Part shown: positions 21,741 to 31,765 of the stretch, in pieces
Numbering within the stretch: the stretch's first letter is position 1
Layout of the letters: the number at the start of each line of letters is the position of its first letter
From: Cylindrodendrum hubeiense
Taxonomy: Eukaryota; Ascomycota; Sordariomycetes; Hypocreales; Nectriaceae
Reading direction: 5' to 3'
DNA: 56,147 bases
Assembly: GCA_014621425.1 (NCBI GenBank)
Contig: JAANBB010000265.1
Coordinates: 1 to 56,147 of the forward strand
Made by a program: the position numbers and the translations under genes
The notes under the pieces: model-generated
The model's database searches: none
The model's input: the letters and a program-made list of their open reading frames with translations, nothing else
What the model was told of the DNA's origin: nothing

Positions 21741-23670
21741 TACTGGAGCCTGTCCGGGCGAGTGGGCTGAGCATGGTCGAGCCTGGGATGAACAAGGGGG
21801 AGGGAGGTTTCCACTTGCGAGTGGTTTCAGCGTTGTAGCGATAAGGATACCCAAAGTGCGTTTTACTTTCTTTAGCAATATATGGAATTCATCTGAGAGA
21901 CGCGCGTTTGCCTGCGGAACCAGCCAACTTGGCCATTGTCCATTGTTTCACTCCGGGACCGTCGCACGCCAGGCAGTTTCGTGGCGCTGCTTCCGAGAAC
22001 CCGGTAGACGGCGCGACAGCATTTCAACAGTGCACGGCCGTATAGCAGGGTTCCTCATCCACTATCGCATGGGGGCCACGCCGCCCCGAACAGGTGGAGT
22101 TTGCTCTAGAACCCGAAGTAGCACTTTTTGCGAGTTTAAGATTCATCTCACCTATTGCGCTAATTTCGCAAAATATTCCCGAGAATGCTCGGTCTAAAGG
22201 ATAGTCTAATCATCGCGGGCTCTCGGTCGAATTTCGCAGGTTTGAACTGGCAGGGCAGACATACCCCACATGATTGCACAGGGCGTTAAGCGAGTCATCG
22301 ATGTCACATGCCGAGATGCAAGTGTAGGGATTCAAATATAGAAATATTAATGACATGTCGAAAGAGAGCAACCTCCCCTTCAAACTACAATGGAGCCCCA
22401 TGTTGACGTGCTGCAGCATCAATCGGGTTACCAGGGGCTGGCTGTCTTGTTATGCGAGAAAACAAAAAAGTGTCGAGGAGTTGGACGTTCAATGTTATCG
22501 TCTTAGTAGTGTCCCAACGAGCCTCTGTACTTCATAAGGGATCCTCAACAATGTTCTACTCGATGACTCCATTTGGCTTCAAGTTCATTTCAGGTTTGGC
22601 ACCACTGCCATCTGCCTTTGTGTACCATCTCCGATGGACATTTGTTAGCATGGTCCTTGACTCGGAAATGCGGAAACATTTCGAAGTTGATGGGAATGTT
22701 AGACAGCCATTTGTTGTCGGGCACTCGAATCATGCTTCTAAATGAGATATCCAAGTCTCTGCGAAGCAGATGGTCCTAGTTCAACCCGTTCTAGGAAGCC
22801 ATACTAATCTTGTGGGATTGTCCGTGTTTGACAAAGTCTCGACCTTTCAGATAATTGCCGTTTAAATCAAGAGATGGAACGCGCAAAAGTCAATTGTGAT
22901 TTGAACGGTAGGCCTGAGCAGTGGAAGAAAGACCGTACATATACCGAAGAAGAAAGCGCAGGCCGATACTTTTGAGAACGTTTTTACAAAGTTGCTTCGC
23001 CACTGTCCGTAAAAATTTGTGAATTCTTCCATCATCTAGTAAAGGAAAACGCAGCAACACTTTGGTCATAGACGCAATCAAGTAAATTCGTGAAATATCA
23101 ACCCCCGCTCTTCTCACCGCCACTTCTTGACCCGTCTGCACCACCCTTTCTGACCCGACTTATTCCCTGTCATTTCATGATCCTTACTCATACAGCCTTT
23201 ATTGCCCCTCTCTCCAATATACACCCTGTTGCGTTCCAGTATGAATCCCTACATCCAATAGCATATATCGATGCTTGAAACATTGCTGGCATGAATGCAT
23301 TTTGCCGGTTTTTATTCGTAGTTCATACATATTAACAGATCGTGCTTATTATGCGACAGTACTATATAGTCACTGCCGCACCAAGGGCATGATCTCTCCA
23401 GTACTCTTGTAATGAAAGAGGCTGCGATTTATTTCTGTTAGTTGATAATGCCCCTATTATTTTCTCTTAGGGACCGAGCACATATGATACGGTTATACAG
23501 GTACACAATAGCCTTAACCAGGAGCGACCACTAGCTCATCTTAAGACATAATAATTCTGGTATTCGAGAAGCATATAGGGATGATAACGCGATTACAAAT
23601 TAGGAATGATCGAGCGTAATAAGAGAATAGACCAGAAAGATATTAACGGCCGCTGTTTCCAGAGCAACTT
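21741..23670. other. Gene-poor stretch
   Basis: About 1.9 kb downstream of the HET gene. Short open frames at 22452-22745 and 22890-23144 have no motif I recognise. The base composition turns AT-rich after about 22200. No repeat or RNA gene was found. Confidence 0.4.
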
Positions 23671-24059
23671 CTAAGGCGTAAAACATTCCACCCACTTCAC
23701 GCATCGTGGCGGCTGTATCCATGTGATATTAGAGGTTGTAGTGCCGGCTTGAGTGAAACCATAACTCACCTTATTGACTTCATTCTTAATAACGTAGCCT
23801 TGGGCACAGACACAACCTATTATGCACTGTAACGTGCAAGACCGTTCTTGACTATAGTTTTTACAAGTGGCAGGACACGCTGTCCCGCACTCAGTAAACA
23901 CCTCGTTTTCCTTCATTAAGACAATCAGCTGAAGGCCTAGAACCCCAATCACATTACCAATGGCTGCTCACTTACCCCGCATTTCTCATAGGGCGGCAGC
24001 AAAGGACTGGCTAGGGCCCCAGCCATGAACATGAACATCACAGAAATTGGTAAATTCAT
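23671..24059 (-). CDS. Secreted cysteine-rich TIL-domain protein (copy 1)
   Basis: Three small exons: 24059-23976, 23910-23770, 23712-23671, 88 residues. A signal peptide ([18 protein letters not shown]) is followed by a single trypsin-inhibitor-like (TIL) domain with ten cysteines in the family order, including [11 protein letters not shown], the CVC pair before AQGYV and the closing [11 protein letters not shown] domains usually form five disulfides and inhibit serine proteases outside the cell; fungal members are little studied. Intron 2 (57 bp) is a multiple of three and has no stop, so its retention would add 19 residues between cysteines 8 and 9. A paralogue with the same exon pattern lies 1.5 kb away on the same strand. 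Confidence 0.8.
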
Positions 24060-25600
24060 TGTGAAATTGAATATGTTGGTTCAATATGCGCTGTGCCGAA
24101 GTTGTTGAATGTACTATTAATGAGATGCTCCTGTCAAGGTGACGGTAATCTTATTGAGAAATTGTGAGCAATAGGATTATTGGACGTTTTTGGATGAGTA
24201 CTTTGGGGGAATCATTAGATGGGTAGCTCCTGTCTTCTCCTTTGGCGAGGACGTTGGCTAAATATATTCCAAATCGCGAATCATTTCCACCTTGAGAAAA
24301 AGGTTTTCAGTGGCAAAATCGGGACGAATCGATCCAGTCAAGATCAAATTGCCCACTCTAACCGCAAAAGTCGGGATTGACTGTCCAGTACGACACTTGC
24401 GAGCCACTCACGTACAAGTACCCATGTCTCTTCCATTACCATTGTCTTAGTTTTTATATGTAAAAGGCGTGCCCTACGACTAGAATGGGAATCGAATGTT
24501 TCAGTAAGCCTTCTGAATATGGAAAAGCGCTAACTCCGTGTCTTACAAAGATTGAAGCCGACTAGAAATATCGATAAGGATGTGCTTGTCACAAATGTGA
24601 TTACGGTAGAGTCTCCTAGGCGGCAGGTATGTTCAGGGTGAACTTTGAACAGCTTCTAACGTCAATTGCTAACAGGCTGGGAAGCCTCAGCGTGATAAAT
24701 TTAACCAGGATGCACATACGTTTTGAGCTTCACATATTCAAAAAGAGGTAAACAATTCAATAGATAGATACAGCATAGAGCTACAGTCTCTTGGTGACGG
24801 CATTTCCTATGGTGGTTTAATAACGAGTCGGGCCGAATAAGCTAGACACATGAGCGCATGAATAGGGTAGCTGGGCCCCAAGAACAGACGTGATCTGCGA
24901 GTAACTAAGACATCAGCAACACAATCGACGTAATCTCCAAAGGGTTTCTTGGCGCACCATGATCGGTCGGCCTGACATTCTTCCTTCTCTGACTATTGAC
25001 CAGCGCCCCATGATCAATCGGTCTGACGTTCTGCCTTCTCTGACTATTCACTGGCGCCCCACGAATTCATACCGCTTCATCTTTCATAACGAGGTGATGC
25101 TGCTTTATGACACCTGTGGGCTTGAATAAGCCGGCCTTCAGAGCTGTTGCCAAACAATTCTTAACGCCGTAGGCGGATACAACGCTCGCAGTGGATGTTT
25201 GTCACGGAGACACATGCACGGTCGACAATGGATCAATGGAGACGCATAAGACGGACCTTTGCCACCTGATTACAGTTCAAGGATTCCACAATAGTGATAC
25301 GTGGCCCCAAATCCTCAGTCCTTTTGTCCGCCAAGGCCAAAATGAAGCCGGTCGGGATGTCGGGCTTCCGGACATCACGCGCCTGAGACATATGCTCGGC
25401 AACAAACACTATGATGAGGAGGACAGACCAATTAAATTTGAGAAGCACGGGTATCCCAATTTATATTATAGATTGATTTAATTTGCAAAGGCTTGGCTTT
25501 CGTCGTACAGTTTTCAACCCTTTGTTCTATTGTGGAAAATAAAGCTGAGCAACAAAAGAAAAGACCGGTGGACATCTGCTTGTAGGGCAGTTCCCACATT
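24060..25600. other. Spacer between the two TIL genes
   Basis: About 1.5 kb, AT-rich, without recognisable genes. An open frame at 25191-25481 shows no known motif. It contains a 51-bp tandem duplication at 24952-25053. Confidence 0.4.
24952..25062. repeat. 51-bp tandem duplication plus partial third unit
   Basis: Unit 1 is 24952-25002 and unit 2 is 25003-25053, about 80 percent identical by eye; a third start (GCGCCCCAC) follows at 25054. Both units share the CCTTCTCTGACTATT core. Most differences are transitions. Confidence 0.8.
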
Positions 25601-26011
25601 TTAACATGATGATTGTGGCACACAGAGTCCGCCTTTTTTCTAGGCAATGTTAGGAATAAATCTTGAATCTGGAAGGAAGTGCAACCTACCATATTTCTAA
25701 CATAACCGGCTTTGCAGAAGCAACCTGGTGCACATACTGCTATGCAGAACATGTTGGGAGCTGAGGTGCAAGTAAGAGGACACGCAGGTCCGCACTCGGA
25801 GAAGTATTCGTTTTTCTGAACAGATGAGCCTCAATCCATGTAAACCTCATACATGATAACTTACCGGGCAAAGTGCCGGCTTCGATACCGACGGTTTCAC
25901 CACTGCAGGTTTCTTCTCTAACGGAGCCTTCACCACTGTCGATTTAACGTCCAGTGGAGCAGCCAGGGCCCCGGCAATAAAAAAGAATAAAATGGAACTT
26001 GATAGATGCAT
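25601..26011 (-). CDS. Secreted cysteine-rich TIL-domain protein (copy 2)
   Basis: Three exons: 26011-25865, 25815-25690, 25639-25601, 103 residues. The last exon is only 39 bp; its acceptor follows a CCTAACATTGCCTAG branch/acceptor block and it supplies the closing LCVPQSSC and the stop. Signal peptide MHLSSSILFFFIAGALAA, then a Lys/Pro/Val-rich spacer (about residues 22-44, KAPLEKKPAVVKP) absent from copy 1, then a ten-cysteine TIL domain (ECGPACPLTC, GCFC before KAGYV). Likely an extracellular protease inhibitor. The shared three-exon layout with the gene at 23.7-24.1 kb points to duplication and divergence. Confidence 0.8.
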
Positions 26012-28706
26012 TGTCGGTTTATTTTGGTGGTCTAATGATAGGCCGTACTGATTAGGAGACTGTAGAAATCGTGGGAAGGATTTTCTCTGCACCAGTAGCG
26101 CGGGGGCTCACTCTTCCTCTTATACGAGAAGGTTGTTGCCTAAAGATATCACAAACTCTCCTTCCAAGCCACCTTGAGGAATTCAGGTGGCACATTCCTC
26201 CCGTATCAGCTGGGGAAAAAAGAAAGTAGTTGGCGCATTCCAGTCCGAACGATCTACTTCAGCCGCACGCATCGAGCTTCCGCTTCCGGGGCGGCCCTTC
26301 CCGAGCCAGCAAGCAAAACATTGGGATTTCCTTTCCTTGTGTCATTGTCAGCTTCCTCTGTAAAATCTGGGCCCTGGAAGGTTACGGCTATATTTAGACA
26401 GAGGAGCCTGGATCCTTTTAGTACATAAACCCATCTGTCGGTGTGGCGTGCAGTGGCATTCCTGTCGGCGTGACATTCTCTGGAACAGGCGGGTTGAGTC
26501 AGTCGGACCGACCGAGCACACACATTTACGCACATGAGCGTTGAAGAACGATGTAAAATAACGGGATCTGCGGATAACTGAGACCCCAGGAACATGCACA
26601 ATCTGCGATGGGAGATTCCCGTGCGCCTCAAAGAACCCGCCCGAGTTGCCCGATCGGCCTCTGTGCTTACTCCGCACATAGTTCGCTTGCGGTCAGCCAC
26701 TTCATACCGGCCATGTTGCCACTTCGCCACCGGGCATCTGGACAACGAACCCAAACTCACGAAGATACAGTTTGCGGAGACACCGCCTGTTGAAAGATTA
26801 AGCTTACCGATCGTACCGGTGAGCTAATTGGCCGCGGAGCCTTTCCGTGTTGTGAGACCAGTGGGGTTTCTCAGGCGGCAGGCAAACTCAGGGAGCCGTA
26901 TAGCCCGTCTGTATCCGGCGAGCCTCGCTATGTACATGCGACGGAGATTGGCGGAGAGCTTACGAGCAGTGGGTGGCAACTGCTCAGCTCTGCCTCTCGT
27001 CAATGCTCTTGTATTTCTGTGACAACTGCGGTACCGCGGAATTGGGATGAAAAACGATAAATCAAACGGTGCGCGCCCAAATCCAAATATCAACTTTATC
27101 GGCTATCCTCTGTGTGTGGCGTAAAGATGGACCAGCCCCCGATCTCAAGCACAGTGTAAACTGCCCCACAATGGTTTTACCGAAGCCACCATGACTCAAT
27201 TCGTCTTCCGGTTGAAAGAGGTGGATACACCAAACCAGGGATGGATGAGCATTCGAGGTAAGCGGCGGCATGCTTTTGAAGTCGCCGAGAGCCATCCATA
27301 AAAACTAGATGACGCCCTTGTCATCATCTATTTCCTGTTCATACTCCCGGACCCAGTGAAAGTGTCATCCCCACACGGGCTGATGATGGCCCAGGGTTTC
27401 GAAAACACTGCCGCCTCTACACGAAGAGGGGCTCTGGCTTGAGATCGAGATCCGCCGTTTTGCGGTAGACAAACCTACTGTGATGACTTCGCCCAGTTGC
27501 ACGGTCCCTGGCGTCCATACTAACTCTGAATTTTGTCCAGATAAACTCGACTACGTTGTGTCTTTGATACCTGATCGTACTTAGCTTGAAGATTGAGATG
27601 ACTTAGTCACCACGTTGAAATACAATAAGAGTTCACCCTGATAATAGACGGCAGGGCGTACCATTAGCTACATGGTTCGCGTGGCGAGCTTTTTACCCTC
27701 TTTTACTTCAATGTCTGATACATTGTCTCTTTGTTTCTGATCAGTGTGTCACTTTTACACGATTATCGATCTAACAATGGACTGGCATCTAGCCCACTGT
27801 CCTAGACGAAACAAACTCACGCGGAATAATAAAGGCCCACTTCTTAACCGAACTGGTATGCGGAGCCCCTTCAGAGCATGACGTCAGGCTTTGGAGTGCA
27901 TGGCTGTTTGGAGAGCGTTGCCCATCACAGTTTTACACCCAGTTCAACCTTGAGATTATCGATTTAGAAACCAGACGCCAGGTTCAGAATCGAGATTCAA
28001 GAATATCGTTGCTGGAAATAACTCTTAGCACCTCATATTCCTCGAGCATACACCAGCAGTTCTTGTGGAGTAAGTATATCGTTTCATATCACACCGGCCA
28101 CAAAATACTGAAACTCCAAATTACATAAACGCTAGAACCCAAAGAACGAAGGGCAGTTGGTGAAGGAGAATGTGTTCAAGGCCAAGGAAAGTTGTGTGTG
28201 TGTACTTTGACGAGATAAAGCTATGAAGGCCTACAAATAGCGTTGTAATGAAATCCTGGCATTGCCCTTAATTATCCAAGTGCTTGGATCCTCCAGCATC
28301 CATCAATTTGCATTCATTCCCCACTCTCTTCCACATTTTGTCATTCCAATCACTGCTATGGATAATAACTGATCCAGCATTTTGGGAGCTGGCGAGTGTC
28401 ATACAAGCCCATTTAGTAGTGTACGGCGAGTCATAGTTCGGGGGGGGAGAGCCAATGGAAGTGTAGAAAAAGCAATTATTGATGTCGGCCCTTCCTAGAT
28501 TCCGCTAAGATCTTATTGGAACATGTCCCCTGGTCGATCTCACGCCGCTGCAAGTGCTGGTTACAATTGGGCAGCAGCACCAGAACCGGATCTTGCGGGG
28601 TAGTCGTCAAAGGCAATGCCAAAGTGTCGCGCAGATTACATCCCACGTCACCACATTGCGCGACATTTGTTCATGTGGCTCGCGGCCGACCACGAAACCA
28701 CGAGAG
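26012..28706. other. Gene-free stretch of 2.7 kb
   Basis: The longest gap of the window. Overlapping Arg/Ser-rich open frames at 26250-27300 look random, with no domain I recognise and no transposon ends or terminal repeats. A run of seven G or more near 28441-28447 precedes the H1-like gene. The part next to 28707 should hold that gene's promoter. Confidence 0.4.
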
Positions 28707-30125
28707 ATGCCACCTAAGAAAGCCGCCCCCTCGTGGAAAGGTGCCCCTCCAGTTTCCGGAGATGGGTTTGCCTTTGCCAACGGGGACTTCTTCGCTGACG
28801 CGTCAGGCCAAAACCAGCACCGTCGTGCAACAGCTGCCGAGATCAATGAACACTTCCGCTCTGGCAATGAAAAAGAACACCCGGCGCACTGGTTCGAGGC
28901 CCAGCTCGCCCATTACGGTCTAGATAAATCCAAGGCCAAGTCCGTGGCCCGAATGCGACTGCACGACGCCGCCAAAGAAGGGAAGTTAATTGTGCCGTCA
29001 CGTATCACGAAATTGGAGGCCACGTTGAAAAAGGAGTGGATGAAGAATGACAGGGAGGCCAAGAAGGCCCTCAAGAGTGCTAGTGTGATAGAGACGAAGG
29101 TTGCCGGTGTCAAGAGAAAAGCTGAAACCAATGTTAGTGTGACGGTCAATCTCACGGTTTCGGGGAGTGATTCTCCCAAGCCTCCCGCAAAGAAGGCAAA
29201 GGCGGCAACACCCAAGGCCAAGGCAGCACCGAAAACTGTTCCCAAAGAGAAGGCAAAATCCGCTGCCAAACCTGCCACACCAAAGGCGAAGGCGACTCCG
29301 AAAGCTGCTTCTACTACTGCAACTAAGGCGAAGGCAAAGCCTGCTGCAAAGGCTGCGAAGACTGCGACACCCAAGGCAGAGGTGGCCCCCAAAATTGCAT
29401 CCAGAGCTGCTCGGCGAGGAACCTTGTCGCAGGGACCAGGTCGTGGCACTTCTGCAACAATTCAATCTCAAGCTCCAGCTCCCCAAGCCAGGCAAGTCGC
29501 CCGGGCACGACGCGGCGGTGCCTCCGTGACACGAGGTCGGATATCAGCCCAGAACGCCCAACCCATGTACAATGATGGTTATGATAGCTACGGTGATGAC
29601 AACCACGGACCATATGATGAATCTCCTCCACCTCACTCTGAATATGATGAGGACAGTGACACCTACGGCAACGTCAGCATCGCACCCCTTGGACTCATCA
29701 ACGGCAGCTACGACGTCACCAGCTCTTCTGTTACCTCTCAATGGTCGCATTTCGGATCAGACTTCGGGCTGGAGCTCAGAATCGCTGGCACCCAGCTTTG
29801 GGGCGGCTTCGATTTAGGCTTGTTTGAAGGCGTGATGCGATTCGAAGAGCGTCCGCGGCGGTCCTCGCGTGATACCGTACCATTCACCTGGCGCGGCAGG
29901 GAGGATCAGGGCCCTATCATCTACGGCAATTACAACCACGGCTGGATCAAATTTCTAGGCGGTGGTCGTATTGAAGGATGGCTTGATCGCCAGAACATCA
30001 GTTTCCGAGGTCGACATATCCAAGGCCAGGGGACTGGGGGAGGGACCACTGCCCACAGCTTCCAAGATCAATGGAACGGGTATTCGGAAGAAGAATGTGA
30101 GAGGGAAAATAGGGCCCATTGGTAA
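28707..30125 (+). CDS. Protein with histone H1-like Lys/Ala/Pro tail and conserved fungal end domains, function unknown
   Basis: A single exon of 472 residues starting at ATG 28707 (MPPKKAAPSW). Three parts are visible. Residues ~15-125: a folded, charged N-terminal region containing HWFEAQLAHYGLD and a basic helix. Residues ~150-245: low-complexity Ala-Lys-Pro-Thr repeats (AKAATPKAKAAPK type) like histone H1 C-terminal tails, followed by RG-rich pieces (GRG, RRGG). Residues ~265-310 are Tyr/Asp/Ser-rich. The last ~140 residues (from QWSHFGSDFGLELRIAG) are Gly/Trp/aromatic-rich and look like a beta-sheet domain. A nuclear, nucleic-acid-binding role is suggested only by the tail. I do not recognise the end domains. 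Confidence 0.7.
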   Translation: MPPKKAAPSWKGAPPVSGDGFAFANGDFFADASGQNQHRRATAAEINEHFRSGNEKEHPAHWFEAQLAHYGLDKSKAKSVARMRLHDAAKEGKLIVPSRITKLEATLKKEWMKNDREAKKALKSASVIETKVAGVKRKAETNVSVTVNLTVSGSDSPKPPAKKAKAATPKAKAAPKTVPKEKAKSAAKPATPKAKATPKAASTTATKAKAKPAAKAAKTATPKAEVAPKIASRAARRGTLSQGPGRGTSATIQSQAPAPQARQVARARRGGASVTRGRISAQNAQPMYNDGYDSYGDDNHGPYDESPPPHSEYDEDSDTYGNVSIAPLGLINGSYDVTSSSVTSQWSHFGSDFGLELRIAGTQLWGGFDLGLFEGVMRFEERPRRSSRDTVPFTWRGREDQGPIIYGNYNHGWIKFLGGGRIEGWLDRQNISFRGRHIQGQGTGGGTTAHSFQDQWNGYSEEECERENRAHW

Positions 30126-30147
30126 TTCATCTATGAAGAGATGGTGC

Positions 30148-30171
30148 CTCTATCGGTGTCTCTATCGGTGT
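30148..30171 (+). repeat. 12-bp direct duplication CTCTATCGGTGT
   Basis: Two exact 12-bp copies side by side, about 22 bp after the stop codon of the H1-like gene, hence in its 3' UTR. Confidence 0.8.
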
Positions 30172-30418
30172 TGTCAAGAGGCGCTAAGCGTTCTTATAAT
30201 TTAGTATTTATACCCGTACTTTGGGGAGACATGATTTATGGTCTACGAGGTGCTTTGTCCAAAGGCAATGAATAATTGGAGTAGCATTTCCTTGCCGTTT
30301 CATTCTATCAGAACAGATGCACTTTCTAAAGCCTGAAGTTAATCACATTTGCAGCGTTTGGTGACTGCTCTGATGCAAGATATGTACTCAAAGCCATATC
30401 GCGACTACATTGGGGCGT

Positions 30419-31177
30419 TTAGGCGCCTACAGGTTGACGGACCATATACCGGAATGTATACTCTCCCCATTTCTCCCTGTCTCCAAATACCCCATCCTTA
30501 GGCGGCGGTCCAACGGCCCACATATCCATATCAAAAGTCAAGCGCTCAACCTCCTTGAAGCCATGCTTCTGAAACACCGGCCAACCAGCCTCAGAGGAAT
30601 GCACCCAAGAGAAAGCACCCTGTCGGTCCGCATGTTCGGTGCCCCATCGAATGAGCTGGGAACCAATGCCCTGGCCATGATATTTTGGGTCCACAGTGAT
30701 GCCTCCCATAAATATGCACTTCGATCCCTCCGGCATGATCCGATGCATGAAGTCGTGAAGGTGCTTGCTCGTCATAGCTTCGAGCTCATTGATCCTCTCC
30801 GCCCCGGGGATAGGCTCGTACTTCTCAGTTGTCCCTTCATCCTTGCCATCGTCATCCCCATCAGTCTCCTCCACTTGCTCTGTGCCCTCTTCATCATCGC
30901 CCTGTGAAGCATCTAGTTCAATACCCCTGAACCCCCATGCCATAGAGCCCACAATAGTGCCATCGCGATCATCTGTCGCTTTGAGCAAGACAGCCCTTGG
31001 GGACTCAATCCACGAACGCGCACCCATGGCCATTCCCTCAGCAAAAGAGCCGGGCTTCTGACCCATGATCTTCATCTGCGAATGGGTGTCGTTGTCGAAA
31101 GCACGAGTGGAGATCTCACCAATACGCGGCACGTCGCGGAGTGAGGCGCGGGAGATGGTAAATGTTGGTTTGGACAT
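30419..31177 (-). CDS. GNAT-family N-acetyltransferase
   Basis: A single exon of 252 residues from ATG 31177. The acetyl-CoA binding motif A is seen as VDPKYHGQGIGSQLI (Q/RxxGxG/A type) around residue 160-175, followed by the beta5/alpha4 part FQKHGFKEVER. Between the N-terminal strands and motif A lies an acidic insert of about 30 residues rich in Asp, Glu and Gly, common in fungal GNATs. The family moves acetyl from acetyl-CoA to an amine of a protein or small molecule; the substrate is unknown. It is convergent with the H1-like gene, with about 290 bp between the stops. Confidence 0.9.
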   Translation of the reverse strand: MSKPTFTISRASLRDVPRIGEISTRAFDNDTHSQMKIMGQKPGSFAEGMAMGARSWIESPRAVLLKATDDRDGTIVGSMAWGFRGIELDASQGDDEEGTEQVEETDGDDDGKDEGTTEKYEPIPGAERINELEAMTSKHLHDFMHRIMPEGSKCIFMGGITVDPKYHGQGIGSQLIRWGTEHADRQGAFSWVHSSEAGWPVFQKHGFKEVERLTFDMDMWAVGPPPKDGVFGDREKWGEYTFRYMVRQPVGA

Positions 31178-31765
31178 TGTGCTAGAGAAATATGAATTGC
31201 GAGATAACTTCGAGTTGCTTGGTCTAGTTGTGAGAGGCTGTGGTCAAAATCTCCATAATTGCGGAACCCGAGCTATGTATATTCAATTGATGAACAAAAG
31301 TCCCATACAGAAGCGCAGATCCAAGGCCGTGCGGGATCCACTTGAGTGCTGGTTCCCCGGGTGAGTCACAGAGTTATCGAGCTTCCAAATGCGTACACGC
31401 CGTTTACTAGTCGCTGATATGCATGGATCGTTGGGATCCGGGAAAGACCTACGGGAATGGTCGAAATCGCCTGTTCGGATATCGGGCGAGTGAAATGATT
31501 CTATTTGATTGGAAATCAATTGAGTCGATCTTCCTATATTTGCTGTTGGCTGACAATATTGAGAGTAGGATCGCCAACTTCCCTGCAGGAGGATAGTGAC
31601 TTGACATTACAAAGTTCCACTAAAGGCACAAATCTATCCCCAATACCAGATGCAATCTCGCAAAAAGCTTCACTCATATTCCCGTCTGTCACTAACCTAG
31701 CCAGTCTTGGTGAAATCGCAGGATCGGAAAGGGTGTTCCTATCTGCATACATAATTCTGACCATG
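31178..31765. other. Intergenic, GNAT promoter
   Basis: A 588-bp spacer between the GNAT start and the 3' end of the hydratase-ligase gene. No gene or strong motif was seen. Confidence 0.4.

Noticed and set aside
22452..22779. Two overlapping plus-strand frames of 97 and 68 residues
   Set aside because: No recognisable family, no splice pattern extending them, AT-rich context.
26254..26760. A 168-residue minus-strand open frame
   Set aside because: Composition looks random, overlapping frames on both strands are equally long, and no motif is visible.
29167..29529. Basic Arg/Pro-rich frame inside the H1-like gene
   Set aside because: It is a frame-shifted reading of the Ala/Lys/Pro repeats of the real gene.
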